NCBI RefSeq assembly: GCF_019303495.1 | Contig: NZ_JAEVFI010000016.1 | Coordinates: 138,419 to 188,558 of the forward strand | DNA from: Streptomyces sp. JJ66 | Lineage (GTDB): Bacteria > Actinomycetota > Actinomycetes > Streptomycetales > Streptomycetaceae | Direction: 5' to 3' | Length of the DNA: 50,140 bases | Shown here: piece by piece, positions 14,785 to 23,271 of the stretch | Numbering within the stretch: the stretch's first letter is position 1 | Layout: each line of letters begins with the position of its first letter | Notes under the pieces: model-generated | The model's database searches: none | Seen by the model: the letters and a program-made list of their open reading frames with translations, nothing else | Told to the model about the DNA's origin: nothing | Program-made: the position numbers and the translations under genes

Positions 14785-17097
14785 TCACTCCGTCACCACC
14801 GCCGCTGGGCGGATGGGGAGGCGGTTCACGGGGCGGCCGGTGGCGGCGCGGACGGCGGCGGCGATGGCGGCGGGGGCGGTGACGAGGGGGACGGCGCTGA
14901 CGGACTTGGCGCCGAACGGGGCCACCACGTCGCGTTCTTCCACCAGCCGCACGATCCGCAGGTCCGGGGTGTCCAGGGCGGTGGGCAGGGGGTAGCCGGT
15001 GAGGTCGGGGCGGCGGACGACGCCCCTGGCGACCCGCAGGTGTTCGGTGAGCGCGGCGCCCAGGCCCTGGGTCAGCCCGGCCTCGATGCGGGCCCGGCAC
15101 TGGGCGGGGTGCAGGACGCGGCCGACGTCCTGGGCCAGGGCGAGTTCGACGACGCGCACGGAGCCGAGTTCGACATCGACGTCCACCACGGCGCGGACGG
15201 CGGCGAAGGCGAGGCCGACGAAGGCGTCGCCCTGGCCGGTGTCGTCCAGCGGCTCGGTGGGGTGGGGGCGGCACTGGGCGGTGGCCCACAGCTCCTTGCC
15301 GTCGAGCGCTTCGGCGACGGTGGTGGAGAGCACGCCGTCGTAGGAGGTGATCTTGCCGTCGGCGATGGACAGCAGCTCGGTGGACATGCCGAAGGTGGCG
15401 GCGAGCGGCTGGAGCAGCTGGGTGCGGACCATCTTCGCGGCGCGCTCCACCGCGCCCGCCGAGACCCAGGTGTGCCGGCCACGGGCGCCGGGGCCAGCCG
15501 GGGGCTGGTCGGTGTCCACAGCGGCGATGTGCACCTCCTCGACGCCGAGGACGTCCTGCACGACCTGCCGGGCGAGGGTGGCGAAACCCTGGCCGGTCTC
15601 GACGGCGGCGCACAGCACGGTCGCGACGGGGCCATTGACCTTCACCGTGGCCGTGGACACCTCGTCAGCGCCCTCCGCGCCGAGCAGGTGCACCATGCCC
15701 AGCGCGTGGCCGACGCCGCGCCGGACCGCGCCCGGTTCGCCCGCGCCCTCGGGGCCGCCGGGCAGCAGCCACTCCTCCTCCGGGCTGTCCTTGGGCAGCG
15801 GCGGCAGCGGCGCCTCCCGTACCGCCGCCAGCAGTTCGCCGACGGGGGCCGGGCAGGTGACAGCCTGCCCGGTGGGCAGCAGGTCACCGGTGGCCATAAC
15901 GTTGCGGGCACGCAACTCGGCTGGGTCCAGACCGAGTTGCGCCGCGAGCTTGTCCATCTGGCCCTCGTGGGCCGCGCACACCTGGAGCGCGCCCTCGCCC
16001 CGCACGTGCGCGGCGGGCGGATTGTTGGTGCGCACCACCCAGCCGTCCACCACGGCGTGCGGGACGACGTACGGTCCGGCGGCGAACGCGACGGCCGCGG
16101 CCAGCGCCTCGTGGGAGCCGTCGGCGTAGGCACCGCCGTCCATGAGGATCTGTGCCTCGACCTTGACGAGTTTGCCCTCGGAGTCGGCGTGGTGGCGGTA
16201 GCGCAGCAGCGTGGGGTGCCGGTGGCCGTGACCGAGGAAGGAGTCTTCGCGCCCGGCGGTGAGCTTGACGGGGCAGCCGGTGCGCAGGGCCAGCAGGCCG
16301 AGCGGGAGCTGCGAGCTGAGGTCCTCGCGGTCGGCCAGGGAGCCGGGCACGCCGGTGACGACGACCTTCACCTGTTCGGGCGGCAGCCCGAAGCAGGCGG
16401 CGGCCCGGTCCCGGTCGGTGTGCGGGTCGGTGGAGGCGGTGTACAGCTCGACGCCGCCGTCGGGACGGGGCACGGCCAGCCCGGCTTCGGCGCCGATGGG
16501 CGCCGGGTCCTGGCGGCCGACCCGGTACAGCCCCTCGACCACGACATCCCCGGTGGCGTCCGCGTCGCCGTAGCGCAGCGGCAGGTGGCGGAGGACGTTG
16601 CCGTCGGGGTGGATCGGCTCGGCCCCGAACGCCTGTTCCGGATCGGTGAGCGGGTCCAGCACCTCGTACTCGACGGCGATGGCGGCGACGGCCAGGCGCG
16701 CGGTGTCGGGGTGGTCGGCGGCGACGGCGGCGACGGCCTCGCCGTAGTGCCGCACCAGGTCGCGCGCGAACACCGGGCGGTCGGCGATGCCGCGCCCGTG
16801 GTTGGCCTCCCCGGGGACGTCGGCGTGCGTGACGACGGCGCGCACGCCCGGCATGGCGGCGGCCTGCTCGGTGTCGATGGCGACGATGCGGGCGTGCGGG
16901 TGCGGCGCGCGCAGCACCGCCGCCCACAGCAGGCCCTCGGCCCACAGGTCGGCGGCGTAGGGGAAGGTGCCCTGCGCCTTGGCCGTGGCGTCGGCGGGCG
17001 GCACGGAACTGCCCAGGCCGTGCGGGCGCTCGGGCGGGCGCGGGGGCAGCGGGGTGCCCTGGGCCGGGGTGGCGGTCACCGCCTCGCTGGACGTCAC
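14785..17097 (-). CDS. Xanthine dehydrogenase-family molybdopterin-binding subunit
   Basis: 770 residues from GTG 17097, overlapping the stop of the iron-sulfur subunit by 4 bases (GTGA). Aldehyde oxidase/xanthine dehydrogenase a/b-hammerhead domain at about 20-140 (KAQGTFPYAADL, LWAAVLRAPHPHARI, YGEAVAAVAADH), then the Mo-cofactor domains (LYTASTDPHTDRDRAAACFG, AHVRGEGALQVCAAHEGQMD, DDTGQGDAFVGLAFAAV). In active family members the C-terminal motif is G-x-K-G-x-G-E, where Glu is the catalytic base. Here the stretch reads GAKSVSAVPLV at about 729-739, so the Glu is replaced by Ala. It is probably the large subunit of a heterotrimeric hydroxylase with the two genes upstream. The substrate is unknown. 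Confidence 0.9.
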   Translation of the reverse strand: MTSSEAVTATPAQGTPLPPRPPERPHGLGSSVPPADATAKAQGTFPYAADLWAEGLLWAAVLRAPHPHARIVAIDTEQAAAMPGVRAVVTHADVPGEANHGRGIADRPVFARDLVRHYGEAVAAVAADHPDTARLAVAAIAVEYEVLDPLTDPEQAFGAEPIHPDGNVLRHLPLRYGDADATGDVVVEGLYRVGRQDPAPIGAEAGLAVPRPDGGVELYTASTDPHTDRDRAAACFGLPPEQVKVVVTGVPGSLADREDLSSQLPLGLLALRTGCPVKLTAGREDSFLGHGHRHPTLLRYRHHADSEGKLVKVEAQILMDGGAYADGSHEALAAAVAFAAGPYVVPHAVVDGWVVRTNNPPAAHVRGEGALQVCAAHEGQMDKLAAQLGLDPAELRARNVMATGDLLPTGQAVTCPAPVGELLAAVREAPLPPLPKDSPEEEWLLPGGPEGAGEPGAVRRGVGHALGMVHLLGAEGADEVSTATVKVNGPVATVLCAAVETGQGFATLARQVVQDVLGVEEVHIAAVDTDQPPAGPGARGRHTWVSAGAVERAAKMVRTQLLQPLAATFGMSTELLSIADGKITSYDGVLSTTVAEALDGKELWATAQCRPHPTEPLDDTGQGDAFVGLAFAAVRAVVDVDVELGSVRVVELALAQDVGRVLHPAQCRARIEAGLTQGLGAALTEHLRVARGVVRRPDLTGYPLPTALDTPDLRIVRLVEERDVVAPFGAKSVSAVPLVTAPAAIAAAVRAATGRPVNRLPIRPAAVVTE

Positions 17098-18506
17098 TGG
17101 GTGCCTCCCTCGTCGCCGGGACCGGCCTGGTGCGGGATGCGCGGGGTGCCCTCGCCCGCGTCCCGCGCCGCCTGGCTGGCCCGTTCGGCCCGCTCGGCGG
17201 CCACCTCGCGAACGGCGTCGAGCACGCCACGGTAGCCCGAGCAGCGGCACAGGTTGCCGCACAGCGCGGTGCGGACCTGGAGGCCGGTGGGGGCGTGGTT
17301 GCCCTCCAGCAGGTCGTGCACCGTCATCGCCATGCCGGGCAGGCAGAACCCGCACTGCACCCCGGTGTGTTCGGCCAGTGCCCGCTGCACGTCGGAGGGG
17401 TCGCCCGGTTCGGCCAGGCCCTCGACGGTGCGGATCTCGCTGCCCTCGGCCAGCGCGGCGGGCACCAGGCAGGAGGCGACGAGCCGTCCGTCCACCTGCA
17501 CCGAGCAGGCGCCGCACTCGCCCTGCGAGCAGCCGTCCTTGGCCCCGGCCAGGCCGAGGCGTTCGCGCAGCACGTACAGCAGGGACTCGCCGATCCAGAC
17601 GTCGGCCACGTGCCGCTCGGCGCCGTTGACGCGCAACGTGTAGGACGTGAGGGGGTGTTCGTCGTGCGGCGCGGGCTCCGGTGCCGCGTCGGGGGTGAGC
17701 GCCGGGGGCGACTCGGCCGACAGCGGCTCGGCGGCGGCCGGGTCGGCGGTGTCGGACTCGGCGCCGTCCGCGTCGGCGCCACCGGCTGCGGCACCGCGCG
17801 ACGCGCCGGGCTCGTCCGGGGCGCCGGGCGCGGCCGGATCACCGGGGAAGCCCGGGTAGCCGGAGAAGGCCCGGCCACCGGAGGAGCCCGGAGAACCGGA
17901 GAGAGCCGGGTCACCCGGCCAGCCGGGGGCGCCGGGCAGGTCCCCGGGGGCGGGGGCGGCCGGGGCGGGAGGCGCGGCCAGGCCCGCAGGCGCGTCCGGT
18001 CCGGCGGGGGCCAGCGTCCAGGGCTCGCCTACCTCGGGCTCCACCACGCCCGCGTCCGCGTGCAGCCGTGCCTCGTGCGACCCGGCGAGGGCCGCGGCGG
18101 CGCCCTGGCCCAGCAGGCCCGGCCCGGCCGGGGCCGCCTGCTCCGGCGGCGCGGGCGGCTGCCCGAACGCCTCGGCCGCCGTGTAGCCGCCCTCCAGCGT
18201 CTCGTGGGTGAGCGGTTCGTCGGTGACGGCGGCGAACGGCAGCGTCCAGTGCCCGGTGTCGGTGGGATCGGTGGTGGCCGCCGGGGTGGGCGGCGGGATG
18301 ACGGGCGGCTCCCAGCCCTGCCCGGTGCCGGGCGCGGCCAGCGGTTCCCGCTCCGGGTAACCGGTGCTGGGGGCCGGGGTGTCCGCGAGGTGCGGCGGGA
18401 GCTGTATGAAGGCGGTGGCGTCGCCGTCGTACTCGCCGCCCCAGCCGCCCTGCGGCGGCACGGAGTGCGGCGGCGCCGAGGGGTCCGCGTGCGGTTCGTT
18501 GCTCAT
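17094..18506 (-). CDS. [2Fe-2S] subunit of molybdenum hydroxylase with long N-terminal extension
   Basis: 470 residues from ATG 18506 (ATGA overlap with the FAD subunit). The last 187 residues are a standard small subunit carrying two [2Fe-2S] clusters that pass electrons from the Mo site to FAD. The ferredoxin-type set is CSQGECGACSVQVDGRLVASC without its last residue spelled out (Cys 326, 331, 334, 346), and the second set is in CGFCLPGMAMTVHDLL and NLCRCSGY (Cys 385, 388, 420, 422). The first 283 residues are unusual: Pro/Ala/Gly-rich low complexity with PGxPGD-like collagenous runs near 200-240. Normal family members start near residue 284. The extension is in frame and uninterrupted. Confidence 0.88.
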   Translation of the reverse strand: MSNEPHADPSAPPHSVPPQGGWGGEYDGDATAFIQLPPHLADTPAPSTGYPEREPLAAPGTGQGWEPPVIPPPTPAATTDPTDTGHWTLPFAAVTDEPLTHETLEGGYTAAEAFGQPPAPPEQAAPAGPGLLGQGAAAALAGSHEARLHADAGVVEPEVGEPWTLAPAGPDAPAGLAAPPAPAAPAPGDLPGAPGWPGDPALSGSPGSSGGRAFSGYPGFPGDPAAPGAPDEPGASRGAAAGGADADGAESDTADPAAAEPLSAESPPALTPDAAPEPAPHDEHPLTSYTLRVNGAERHVADVWIGESLLYVLRERLGLAGAKDGCSQGECGACSVQVDGRLVASCLVPAALAEGSEIRTVEGLAEPGDPSDVQRALAEHTGVQCGFCLPGMAMTVHDLLEGNHAPTGLQVRTALCGNLCRCSGYRGVLDAVREVAAERAERASQAARDAGEGTPRIPHQAGPGDEGGTQ

Positions 18507-19435
18507 GCGAGCGCCCTCCCCAGAGCGCGGCGGGCCAGGGCCGCGACGGTGCGGCGCAGGTGCTGGACGGCGGGCGGCAGGGCCGGGGCCTGCCCGGTGT
18601 CCGGGTCGGCCTCCGAGTCGGGGATGCAGGCCATCGCGACGTACTCGCCGAAGGCGGACAGCGCTTCGGGGGCCAGCGCGACGGCGCCACGGACGCGGAC
18701 GGCCGACCAGTCGATGAGGGAGGCCACCCACTGTTCGGCCTCCAGCGGACGCAGCGGCATGGGGGCGACGGCGCCGATGGCGCACCGCACGCCGCGCCGC
18801 GCCGGGTCCAGTACGACGGCGGCCGAGGCGGTGGCGCGGGAGGGGCCGGTGCGTCCGGTCGCCTTGAGGAAGGTCTGCGGGGCGTGCAGCAGCGGCACCC
18901 GCAGGTGGCCGACGACCTCCCCGGGCCGCAGCATCTCCCGGCCGCTGAGGAGTTGGCTGACCGGCATCTCGCGCCGGGAGCCGCCGGGGCCCGCGACGAT
19001 CAGGGTGGCCTCCAGCGCGGCCAGCACCGGCAGGGTGTCGCCGGCGGGGGCGGCGGTGACGACGTTGCCGCCGAGGGTGCCCGCGTTGCGGGTCTGCGGC
19101 GGCCCGGCGGCGCGGGCGGCGGCGGCCAGGGCGGGGAAGAGCGCGGCGAAGTCGGGGCGGCCCATGCGGGCGTGGGTGAGGCCGGCGCCGAGGATGCCGT
19201 GACCGTCCTGGTACTCCCAGCCCCGGATCTCGCTGATGCGGCCGAGCCCGACGAGCGCGGCCGGGCGCAGCTGACCGGCGTTGACGGCCGCCATCAGGTC
19301 GGTGCCGCCGGCGACGGGGATGGCGGCGGGCATGGCGGTGAGCGCCGCCACGGCCTCGTCAAGCGTGGCCGGAAGGGTGACGGATCGCGTCACCCCTGGA
19401 CCATGCGGCGCATGCGGCGGTGCGTGCGTGCTCAA
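18503..19435 (-). CDS. FAD-binding subunit of molybdenum hydroxylase
   Basis: 310 residues from TTG 19435, with GAAGGGG about 12 bases upstream; a GTG at 19393 is an alternative. CO dehydrogenase flavoprotein-type FAD domain: IPVAGGTDLMAAVNAGQLRP (first FAD loop) and AGTLGGNVVTAAPAGDTLPV (second). The C-terminal CoxM-like domain follows (FLKATGRTGPSRATASAAV). It is the first gene of a three-gene operon in the order FAD, FeS, Mo, with 4-base overlaps at both joints, so translation is coupled. It reoxidises the Mo/FeS subunits with NAD or another acceptor. No maturation factor (XdhC-like) is in the window. Confidence 0.9.
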   Translation of the reverse strand: MSTHAPPHAPHGPGVTRSVTLPATLDEAVAALTAMPAAIPVAGGTDLMAAVNAGQLRPAALVGLGRISEIRGWEYQDGHGILGAGLTHARMGRPDFAALFPALAAAARAAGPPQTRNAGTLGGNVVTAAPAGDTLPVLAALEATLIVAGPGGSRREMPVSQLLSGREMLRPGEVVGHLRVPLLHAPQTFLKATGRTGPSRATASAAVVLDPARRGVRCAIGAVAPMPLRPLEAEQWVASLIDWSAVRVRGAVALAPEALSAFGEYVAMACIPDSEADPDTGQAPALPPAVQHLRRTVAALARRALGRALA

Positions 19436-19871
19436 TCCAGCTGCCCCTTCCCGGTCGCCCGGCTGCCCCAGCCGTACCGTACGTGCTCACAGCCCGGCGG
19501 TGGCAACTCTGGCACATTTCACGACGGGCTCTAAGAGGGGTGGAACCGTACGTCCGTTAAGCGGTCGTTCGTGCCTTTGATGCCTGCCGTCACGATGGCA
19601 GGAGGACGCGTGGGGGGCCGACGCATCCGGTCACTCTCACACGATCGTGGGGTTCCACTCGCTCGGGCGTCCGAGACGGCCGAACATGTCCGGCATAAGA
19701 GGAGTGCGGCCGGCGCTGCCGGAACCTGTCACCCGTGACGCTCCGTCAGCGGCGCCGGATTCCGGCAGCGCGACGGCCCCGCGCGGGCGCGCGGGGCCGT
19801 CGGGAGCCGGGGGGCGGTGCGGTGGGGTGCCGGGCGGGGCGGCGGGCGGGGCGTCCGCCGCCTGAGGGCGA
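19436..19871. other. Intergenic region upstream of the molybdenum hydroxylase operon
   Basis: 436 bp. Contains the hydroxylase promoter side (19436-19640), a small CCTGCC/GGCAGG hairpin near 19583-19602 and the DUF3039 terminator at 19772-19801. Open frames here are Pro/Arg-rich noise. No gene seen. Confidence 0.5.
19772..19801 (-). terminator. Terminator hairpin of the DUF3039 gene
   Basis: GACGGCCCCGCGCG (19772-19785) pairs perfectly with CGCGCGGGGCCGTC (19788-19801), 70 bp downstream of the DUF3039 stop on the minus strand. Confidence 0.7.
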
Positions 19872-20168
19872 CTACTTCTTGCCGCCGTCCTTGCCGCCCT
19901 TGCCGCCTTGGTCGCCGCCACCGGTCATGGACTCGTAGATCTCCTTGCACAGCGGGCAGACCGGGTACTTCTTCGGGTCACGCCCGGGCACCCAGACCTT
20001 GCCGCACAGCGCCACCACGGGGGTGCCGTCGAGCGCGCTCGCCATGATCTTGTCCTTCTGGACATAGTGGGCGTAGCGCTCGTGGTCGCCATCGCCGTGT
20101 GACACCTGCGGGGTCGGCTCGACGAGGGTGCCGGTCCCCGTACCGCGCTCGGGCTCAAGAGTGCTCAT
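19872..20168 (-). CDS. DUF3039 family protein
   Basis: 98 residues from ATG 20168 (a TTG three codons earlier is less likely). The core matches DUF3039 as I know it: HERYAHYVQKDKIMASALDG, VVALCGKVWVPGRDPKKYP and CPLCKEIYE. One Cys in ALCGK plus the CPLC pair form a likely zinc ribbon. The tail is Gly/Lys-rich (GGDQGGKGGKDGGKK). Conserved in actinobacteria, function unknown. Next to the YqgE gene on the same strand, spacing 94 bp. Confidence 0.85.
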   Translation of the reverse strand: MSTLEPERGTGTGTLVEPTPQVSHGDGDHERYAHYVQKDKIMASALDGTPVVALCGKVWVPGRDPKKYPVCPLCKEIYESMTGGGDQGGKGGKDGGKK

Positions 20169-20262
20169 GGAACCCAAGGGTACCGATCCGTCCGGGGTGC
20201 GGACCCGGTCCGGGAAGCGGTGCCGGGCGCCCCGGGGGCACGGTGCGCGATGCCCGGGAGCG

Positions 20263-20826
20263 TCAGTTCAGGCTCGGGTCGTCCGGGTAGGTGGCGACCA
20301 GGGCGAGCGCGCCGCGCTGCCGCCGCAGCACCGCGCGCCACAGCCGCTCCGGGTGCGGGGCGGAGATGTCGCCGGGCTCGGAGTCCACCACGTACCAGGC
20401 GCCCTCCTCCAGCTCGGTCTCCAGCTGGCCCGGGCCCCAGCCCGCGTATCCGGCGAAGATGCGCAGGAAACCCAGCTCGGCCGCGAGCACCTCGGGCGGC
20501 GCGTCCAGGTCCACCAGGCCGATGGAACCGTGCACCCGGCGCCAGCCGAGCGGCCCCTCGGTGCCGGGGATGAGGCCGACGCCGAGGGCCGCGTCCAGCG
20601 ACACCGGCCCGCCCTGGAAGACGACGCCGGGCGCACCGGCGAGCGCGGCCCAGGGTTGCAGGATGTCGCCGACGCCGACGGGGGTGGGCCGGTTGAGGAC
20701 GACGCCGATGGACCCCTCGTCGTCATGGTCCAGGAGCAGGACCACCGCGCGTTCGAAGTTCGGGTCGGTCAGCGCCGGGGTCGCGACGAGCAGCCGGCCG
20801 GTGTGCGAGGAGACCTCGGAGGACAT
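20263..20826 (-). CDS. YqgE/AlgH family protein
   Basis: 187 residues from ATG 20826 (GGGGG immediately upstream). Conserved blocks: GRLLVATPALTDPNFERAVV, LLLDHDDEGSIGVVLNRPT, VFQGGPVSLDAALGV, GSIGLVDLD, LRIFAGYAGWGPGQLETEL and GAWYVVD. The family is widely conserved and of uncertain biochemical role (AlgH was linked to alginate regulation in Pseudomonas). It is divergent from murA, with 352 bp between, as in Streptomyces genomes that I remember. Confidence 0.92.
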   Translation of the reverse strand: MSSEVSSHTGRLLVATPALTDPNFERAVVLLLDHDDEGSIGVVLNRPTPVGVGDILQPWAALAGAPGVVFQGGPVSLDAALGVGLIPGTEGPLGWRRVHGSIGLVDLDAPPEVLAAELGFLRIFAGYAGWGPGQLETELEEGAWYVVDSEPGDISAPHPERLWRAVLRRQRGALALVATYPDDPSLN

Positions 20827-21178
20827 GCCCCCATGATGGTCCACCCCGCCCACGGGCGGGCACCAAACCGGACACCTGGCCAGCGGCACAGGCCAGCCAG
20901 CACGCGACGGCGGTGCGCGGCGCACCGCCCGGGGCCGCGCGACGGCGGTCCACACCGGGTAAGGCATGCCGGGCGGTGTGCGCCGGGTCCGCGCGCCGAG
21001 TTCGCGCACCGGCAGTGCGCACCGGGTAGCGCACGCCCCGCAGTCCGCGCCGGGCGGTGTGGGCGACACGCCGCCGGGCAGGCACACAGCGTGGTGCCCG
21101 TGCGCGTTTTCTGGTGTCCGCCCGTACGGCGACTACCATTCGTGAGTCCCCTGCCCATGTTCAGAGATCGCGAGTTCC
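20827..21178. promoter_or_regulatory. Divergent promoter region yqgE / murA
   Basis: 352 bp, extremely GC-rich, with short imperfect direct repeats (CCGGGCGGTGTG near 20969 and 21050; CACCGGGTA near 20955 and 21017). It should contain promoters for both genes. No gene supported. Confidence 0.45.
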
Positions 21179-22504
21179 ATGACCGGCACCGATGACGTTC
21201 TCCTCGTCCACGGCGGCACCCCGCTGCAAGGCGAGATCCGGGTTCGCGGCGCGAAGAACCTCGTGCCCAAGGCGATGGTGGCGGCTCTGCTCGGCAGCGA
21301 GCCGAGCCAGCTGCGCAACGTGCCCGACATCCGCGACGTGCGCGTGGTGCGCGGCCTGCTGGAGCTGCACGGTGTGACCGTGCACACCGGCGCCGAGTCC
21401 GACGAGCTGGTGATGGACCCCTCCCACGTGGAGAGCGCCAACGTTGCCGACATTGACGCGCACGCCGGTTCCTCCCGCATCCCGATCCTGCTGTGCGGCC
21501 CGCTGCTGCACCGGATCGGGCACGCCTTCATCCCGGGCCTGGGCGGCTGCGACATCGGCGGGCGCCCCATCGACTTCCACTTCGATGTGCTGCGGCAGTT
21601 CGGCGCGACGATCGAAAAGCGCCCGGAGGGCCAGTACCTGGAGGCGCCGCAGCGGCTGCGCGGCACGAAGATCCGGCTGCCGTACCCGTCCGTCGGCGCG
21701 ACCGAGCAGGTGCTGCTGACGGCGGTGCTGGCCGAGGGCGTCACGGAGCTGTCCAACGCGGCCGTGGAGCCGGAGATCGAGGACCTCATCTGCGTGTTGC
21801 AGAAGATGGGCGCGATCATCTCCATGGACACCGACCGCACCTTGCGCATCACCGGCGTGGACAAGCTCGGCGGCTACCGCCACCGCGCGCTGCCGGACCG
21901 GCTGGAGGCGGCGTCCTGGGCGTGCGCGGCGCTCGCCACCGAGGGCAGCGTCTTCGTCCGGGGCGCGAGCCAGCGCGAGATGATGACCTTCCTCAACACC
22001 TACCGCAAGGTGGGCGGCAGCTTCGACGTCGAGGACGACGGCATCCGCTTCTGGCACCCTGGTGGCCCGCTGAAGACCATCGCGCTGGAGACCGACGTCC
22101 ACCCCGGCTTCCAGACCGACTGGCAACAGCCGCTCGTCGTCGCGCTGACGCAGGCGTCCGGCCTGTCGATCGTGCACGAGACGGTGTACGAGTCGCGGCT
22201 GGGCTTCACCGAGGCGCTCAACCAGATGGGCGCGCACATCCAGCTGTACCGCGAGTGCCTGGGCGGCACGCCCTGCCGCTTCGGCCAGCGCAACTTCCTG
22301 CACTCCGCGGTCGTGTCAGGGCCGACGAAACTCCAGGCGGCGGAGCTGGTCATCCCCGACCTGCGGGGCGGCTTCTCCTACCTGATCGCCGCGCTGGCCG
22401 CGCAGGGCACCTCGCGCGTCCATGGCATCGAGCTCATCAACCGTGGCTACGAGAACTTCATGGAGAAGCTTCCCGGGCTCGGCGCGAAGGTGGAGCTGCC
22501 GTAA
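21179..22504 (+). CDS. murA: UDP-N-acetylglucosamine 1-carboxyvinyltransferase (MurA)
   Basis: 441 residues. Transfers enolpyruvate from PEP to UDP-GlcNAc, the first committed step of peptidoglycan synthesis, in the cytoplasm. Seen directly: substrate-binding Lys-Asn in RGAKNLVPKAM (K26, N27), the loop Cys in GLGGCDIGGRPIDFH (C124, equivalent to E. coli Cys115, the fosfomycin target), and the EPSP-synthase fold repeats to the C terminus (VHGIELINRGYENFMEKL). Full length for the family. It ends at a 19-bp hairpin and is convergent with HU. The presence of Cys rather than Asp predicts fosfomycin sensitivity of the enzyme. Confidence 0.95.
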   Translation: MTGTDDVLLVHGGTPLQGEIRVRGAKNLVPKAMVAALLGSEPSQLRNVPDIRDVRVVRGLLELHGVTVHTGAESDELVMDPSHVESANVADIDAHAGSSRIPILLCGPLLHRIGHAFIPGLGGCDIGGRPIDFHFDVLRQFGATIEKRPEGQYLEAPQRLRGTKIRLPYPSVGATEQVLLTAVLAEGVTELSNAAVEPEIEDLICVLQKMGAIISMDTDRTLRITGVDKLGGYRHRALPDRLEAASWACAALATEGSVFVRGASQREMMTFLNTYRKVGGSFDVEDDGIRFWHPGGPLKTIALETDVHPGFQTDWQQPLVVALTQASGLSIVHETVYESRLGFTEALNQMGAHIQLYRECLGGTPCRFGQRNFLHSAVVSGPTKLQAAELVIPDLRGGFSYLIAALAAQGTSRVHGIELINRGYENFMEKLPGLGAKVELP

Positions 22505-22533
22505 GAGGGCTGTCGGCCCGAAGGGGGTTGTCG

Positions 22534-22557
22534 GCCCGCCGCCTCGCGGCGGGCCGC
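22534..22557. terminator. Hairpin after murA
   Basis: GGCCCGCCGC and GCGGCGGGCC flank a short CTC loop about 30 bp after the murA stop codon. Confidence 0.55.
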
Positions 22558-22570
22558 GCGTCGCGGGTGC

Positions 22571-22610
22571 GAAAGGGCGGTTGGCGGACGGGTCCGCCAA
22601 CCGCCCTTTC
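22571..22610. terminator. Strong bidirectional terminator between murA and HU
   Basis: A 19-bp perfect stem: GAAAGGGCGGTTGGCGGAC (22571-22589) with its complement at 22592-22610, loop GG. Flanked by convergent genes ending at 22504 (plus) and 22626 (minus). Confidence 0.9.
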
Positions 22611-22625
22611 GGCGGGGGAAGGCCG

Positions 22626-22907
22626 TTACTGGCCCTTCGCCGCTTCCTTCAGCTTCGAGCCCGCGGAAACCTTGACGCTGTAACCGGCCGGGATCTCGAT
22701 CGGGTCGCCGGTCTGCGGGTTGCGGGCGGTGCGAGCGGCACGGTGGGTGCGCTCGAAGGTCAGGAAACCCGGGATGGTGACCTTCTCGTCGCCCTTGGCG
22801 ACGACCTCGCCGACGGTCTCGGCGAAGGCGGCCAGAACGGCGTCGGCGTCCTTGCGGCTCACCGAAGCGCGATCGGCCAGAGCGGCCACCAGCTCAGTGC
22901 GGTTCAT
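22626..22907 (-). CDS. hupA: HU family nucleoid-associated protein
   Basis: 93 residues from ATG 22907 (GGGAG upstream). Typical HU: MNRTELVAALADRASVSRKD, the dimer helix LAAFAETVGEVV, DEKVTIPGFLTFERT, and the DNA-binding arm TARNPQTGDPIEIPAGYSVK, which holds the Pro-containing tip. No Lys/Ala-rich C-terminal tail, so this is the short HupA-like form rather than the long HupS form. Binds and bends DNA without sequence preference. In the conserved cluster murA - HU - malic enzyme. Confidence 0.95.
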   Translation of the reverse strand: MNRTELVAALADRASVSRKDADAVLAAFAETVGEVVAKGDEKVTIPGFLTFERTHRAARTARNPQTGDPIEIPAGYSVKVSAGSKLKEAAKGQ

Positions 22908-23271
22908 GTGTGTTACTCCCGTGTTCTTCTTGCCGTTGAGGCGTGAGACGAAGCCGATGCTGCCAGGCCGCTCGGACAGTGCCGGGACCCGGGTCCTCAT
23001 GCCGGACCCTCGCGCCCGGGACGCATCCTGCCCCCAGCGGTGGCGGGAATGCCAATCCGATGGCCCGTCGTCACAAGAAAAGCTCCGCTGTCCGTCAGGA
23101 TGACGTTCCTCAGGCTTTGTCCGCCCGCAACCCTACGGGTGCCGAGCCCGCGCGACATTCCGCGACGCGCCGACCCGGCCGGTGCGTAACCCCCCTCACA
23201 CCGGACCGCGTGCACGTTCGGACGTCGCCTACCTGGCGGAAGGGGGACCCACACCTGTCCCCGGGAGCGGC
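22908..23271. promoter_or_regulatory. HU promoter region
   Basis: 364 bp between the HU start and the malic enzyme stop, both minus strand. It should carry the HU promoter. A weak GGGGAC/GTCCCC hairpin at 23243-23262 may end the malic enzyme transcript. No gene supported. Confidence 0.4.

Noticed and set aside
14491..17235. A 914-codon plus-strand open frame opposite the molybdenum hydroxylase genes
   Set aside because: Low-complexity Gly/Val/Arg product; antisense shadow of a well-supported operon.
17130..19202. A 690-codon plus-strand open frame opposite the FeS and FAD subunits
   Set aside because: Arg/Gly-rich shadow frame with no domain; the minus-strand genes overlap each other properly and keep family motifs.
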